From Cognatishimia activa (lineage in GTDB: Bacteria; Pseudomonadota; Alphaproteobacteria; Rhodobacterales; Rhodobacteraceae), in NCBI RefSeq assembly GCF_026016445.1, contig NZ_CP096147.1:656501-720500 (forward strand): a stretch of DNA of 64,000 bases. Reading direction: 5' to 3'. The translations under genes and the position numbers were made by a program. The notes beneath the pieces are model-generated. The model saw only the letters and a list, made by a program, of their open reading frames with translations, searched no databases and was not told the DNA's origin. Positions 62,360-64,000 of this stretch are shown here, one piece after another (the stretch's first letter is position 1; each line of letters begins with the position of its first letter).

Positions 62360-64000
62360 TGAGTTTGGACCAAGCTGCAGCAATGGAACGCCAATCGGCC
62401 GTGATGATCGGAAACGAGTCGCTTCTGATCCAATGTGCAACGCTGTGGCAGCAGTCTGGACATGAAATAGCCACGATTGTCACCCGAAACGCAGAGATAG
62501 CGCGTTGGGCGAAAGATGCGGGTGTGAACGTCGTACAACACGCGGGTACGCTTGCTGATGTTGAACTTTCAAGCGGGTTTGACTGGCTGCTTAGCATCGC
62601 AAATTTGCAGATCGTTCCAGACGCTCATCTTGCCTTGGCCAAGAAAGGTGCGGTCAACTTCCACGATGGGCCTTTGCCAGCATATGCAGGGCTAAACGCG
62701 CCGGTTTGGGCTCGGCTGAACGGAGAGGCCACTCATGGTATCACCTGGCACATGATCGAAGGCGCTGTGGATGAGGGCGATATCCTTGTGCAACGTGATT
62801 TCGCAATCACGGAAAAAGACACAGCGCTGACTCTGAACACCAAGTGTTTTGAAGCCGCCATTGAAAGCTTCCCGGATGTGATCGCAGCACTGGAAGCTTC
62901 CACGCTGCCGAGCGTTCCTCAAAATCTCTCACACCGGTCATATTTTGGTCTGGTCGATCGGCCAGATGCCGGGGGACGGCTGGATTTCACAAAGACACAA
63001 ACAGAGCTGATCGCACTGGTTCGAGCCTTGGATCATGGTGGTTATTTCAACCCGCTATCCGCCCCTAAGGTGATGATTGATCAGGACATTTATCTGGTCA
63101 CTGATATTGCAGCCTCTCCGGCAAAAGGCGAAAATGGCGAAGTACTGGCTTTGGATGATGACGGGTTGCTTGTAAGTTGTGCAGATGGCGCTGTGCAACT
63201 GAAGGGCCTCACAGATCAATCTGGTCGCCCGACTGATCTGAGCACAGCGGTGGTAGGGCAGCGTTTGGCTGCAAGCCGGAATAGTGAAACCATCAATAAA
63301 GCCCTGTCTCAGGTCGCCCGTTTTGAATCCTTCTGGCGCGAAAAGCTCTCTGAATTCGTTCCAATGCGTTTGCCTTTTATCTGTGTTTCTGAGGAGCCGG
63401 CGAATTGGCAAACTGCCAAACTCTCGGTTCCCGTGAACTTGAGCGAGCGGCAGATTCAGGCAGCCGCTATGATCTTCGCGCAAGCATCCGGTGCTGAAGA
63501 GGGCACTGGTATTGCCTATCGCAATGAGGGGCAGACGTCTTCAGCCGGCTATCTGTCGGACTGGGTGCCTGTATCCGCTGGTCTGGATGGAAAGGTTTCG
63601 ATCTCTGAGGCGGTCAGCATCGTCTCGCAGGTCATTGATAAAGCAGAGGAAATGGACGGCTTTGCGCTTGATCTCGTTGCGCGTGCGCCGGATATTCAAG
63701 CTTTCGATACGCCGGAGCTGGCGATCGTTACAGATCCTGATGCCGGGCCTCTTTTGGGAGCGGCGATCAATGTCATGATCAACGGTGGCAGTGCGCGCCT
63801 GCGCTATGATGAAAACCGGTTGACACGGCAGCATGCCGAATTCTTGGCCGCGCGTCTTGAGAAGGTGCTGAACGCCTTTGAAAACGACGCACCTCGCATC
63901 GCTGAGATCAATGTTCTGCCAGATGCAGAGCGTCAGTTGCTCTTGACGGGCTGGCTTGGAGAAGAGATCGACATTGATCCGAAAGCCACTGTTCATAAGG
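62359..64000 (+). CDS. NRPS with N-terminal formyltransferase domain (5' part)
   Basis: The open frame of 547 codons continues past the window. Residues about 1-275 are a methionyl-tRNA-formyltransferase-like domain with the Asn100-x-His102 and Asp138 catalytic set (VNFHDGPLPAYAGLNAP; EGAVDEGDILV) and the Fmt C-terminal domain (GEVLALDDDGLLVSCADGA). Residues about 290-515 resemble the C-terminal part of a condensation domain but lack the HHxxxDG motif. The end (NVLPDAERQLLLTGW) is the entry to an adenylation domain. Formyl-first NRPSs are known from linear gramicidin (LgrA). The ATG overlaps the GT2 stop by one base. Confidence 0.85.
   Translation, partial: MSLDQAAAMERQSAVMIGNESLLIQCATLWQQSGHEIATIVTRNAEIARWAKDAGVNVVQHAGTLADVELSSGFDWLLSIANLQIVPDAHLALAKKGAVNFHDGPLPAYAGLNAPVWARLNGEATHGITWHMIEGAVDEGDILVQRDFAITEKDTALTLNTKCFEAAIESFPDVIAALEASTLPSVPQNLSHRSYFGLVDRPDAGGRLDFTKTQTELIALVRALDHGGYFNPLSAPKVMIDQDIYLVTDIAASPAKGENGEVLALDDDGLLVSCADGAVQLKGLTDQSGRPTDLSTAVVGQRLAASRNSETINKALSQVARFESFWREKLSEFVPMRLPFICVSEEPANWQTAKLSVPVNLSERQIQAAAMIFAQASGAEEGTGIAYRNEGQTSSAGYLSDWVPVSAGLDGKVSISEAVSIVSQVIDKAEEMDGFALDLVARAPDIQAFDTPELAIVTDPDAGPLLGAAINVMINGGSARLRYDENRLTRQHAEFLAARLEKVLNAFENDAPRIAEINVLPDAERQLLLTGWLGEEIDIDPKATVHK

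Overview
The window looks like a chromosomal segment of a marine Rhodobacteraceae (Roseobacter-group) alphaproteobacterium. Reasons are the moderate GC content, the phaZ-phaC-phaP-phaR arrangement, Hint-domain proteins, a GapR/DUF2312 protein, a Liv-type transporter operon ending in acs, and many family-typical small proteins. I see no rRNA, tRNA, CRISPR array, insertion sequence or phage gene. The genus cannot be fixed from the sequence alone.

Layout. (1) 0-6 kb: two alpha/beta hydrolases, then a polyhydroxyalkanoate (PHA) storage locus (depolymerase, synthase, phasin, repressor PhaR) with CTGC-N3-GCAG operators. (2) 6-12.4 kb: a DegT-type aminotransferase, a glutamine amidotransferase, a complete polar amino-acid ABC transporter and two TerB-like genes. 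(3) 12.5-26 kb: a Hint-domain protein, then mostly housekeeping genes: pyrG, secG, a sulfatase, purA, a kinase/capsule-type fusion, a very acidic protein, thiamine pyrophosphokinase, a DMT exporter and a VOC protein. (4) 26-38.2 kb: an apparent carboxylate/acetyl-CoA module. A Tat-exported binding protein, Liv-type permeases and ATPases and acs lie on the minus strand. Divergent from them are an XRE regulator carrying a histidine-kinase-like DHp hairpin, a lone CheY-type receiver, a small membrane protein and an SSS-transporter/histidine-kinase fusion. A PhaR-type site lies in the divergent promoter, which may tie acetyl-CoA supply to PHA storage. (5) 38.2-40.4 kb: a sulfide/persulfide operon (Blh-type metallo-beta-lactamase, two YeeE/YedE halves, a DUF442 protein) behind a strong palindrome. 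(6) 40.6-48.2 kb: a degenerate hydratase/dehydrogenase fusion, GapR, an iron-type permease, an aminotransferase and a second Hint protein. (7) 48.4-64 kb: a surface or secreted glycoconjugate region. It holds a large SGNH/glycosidase/RTX protein, three glycosyltransferases, a Wzx-type flippase, a 2131-residue type I polyketide synthase with the unusual order KS-AT-KR-DH-ACP-TE, and the 5' part of an NRPS that starts with a formyltransferase domain. The last gene runs off the window.

The most interesting parts are the PKS / formyl-NRPS / glycosyltransferase / flippase cluster at the right end, and the acs-transporter-sensor module in the middle with its hybrid XRE-DHp regulator. Function calls rest on motif recognition by eye, with no database search.
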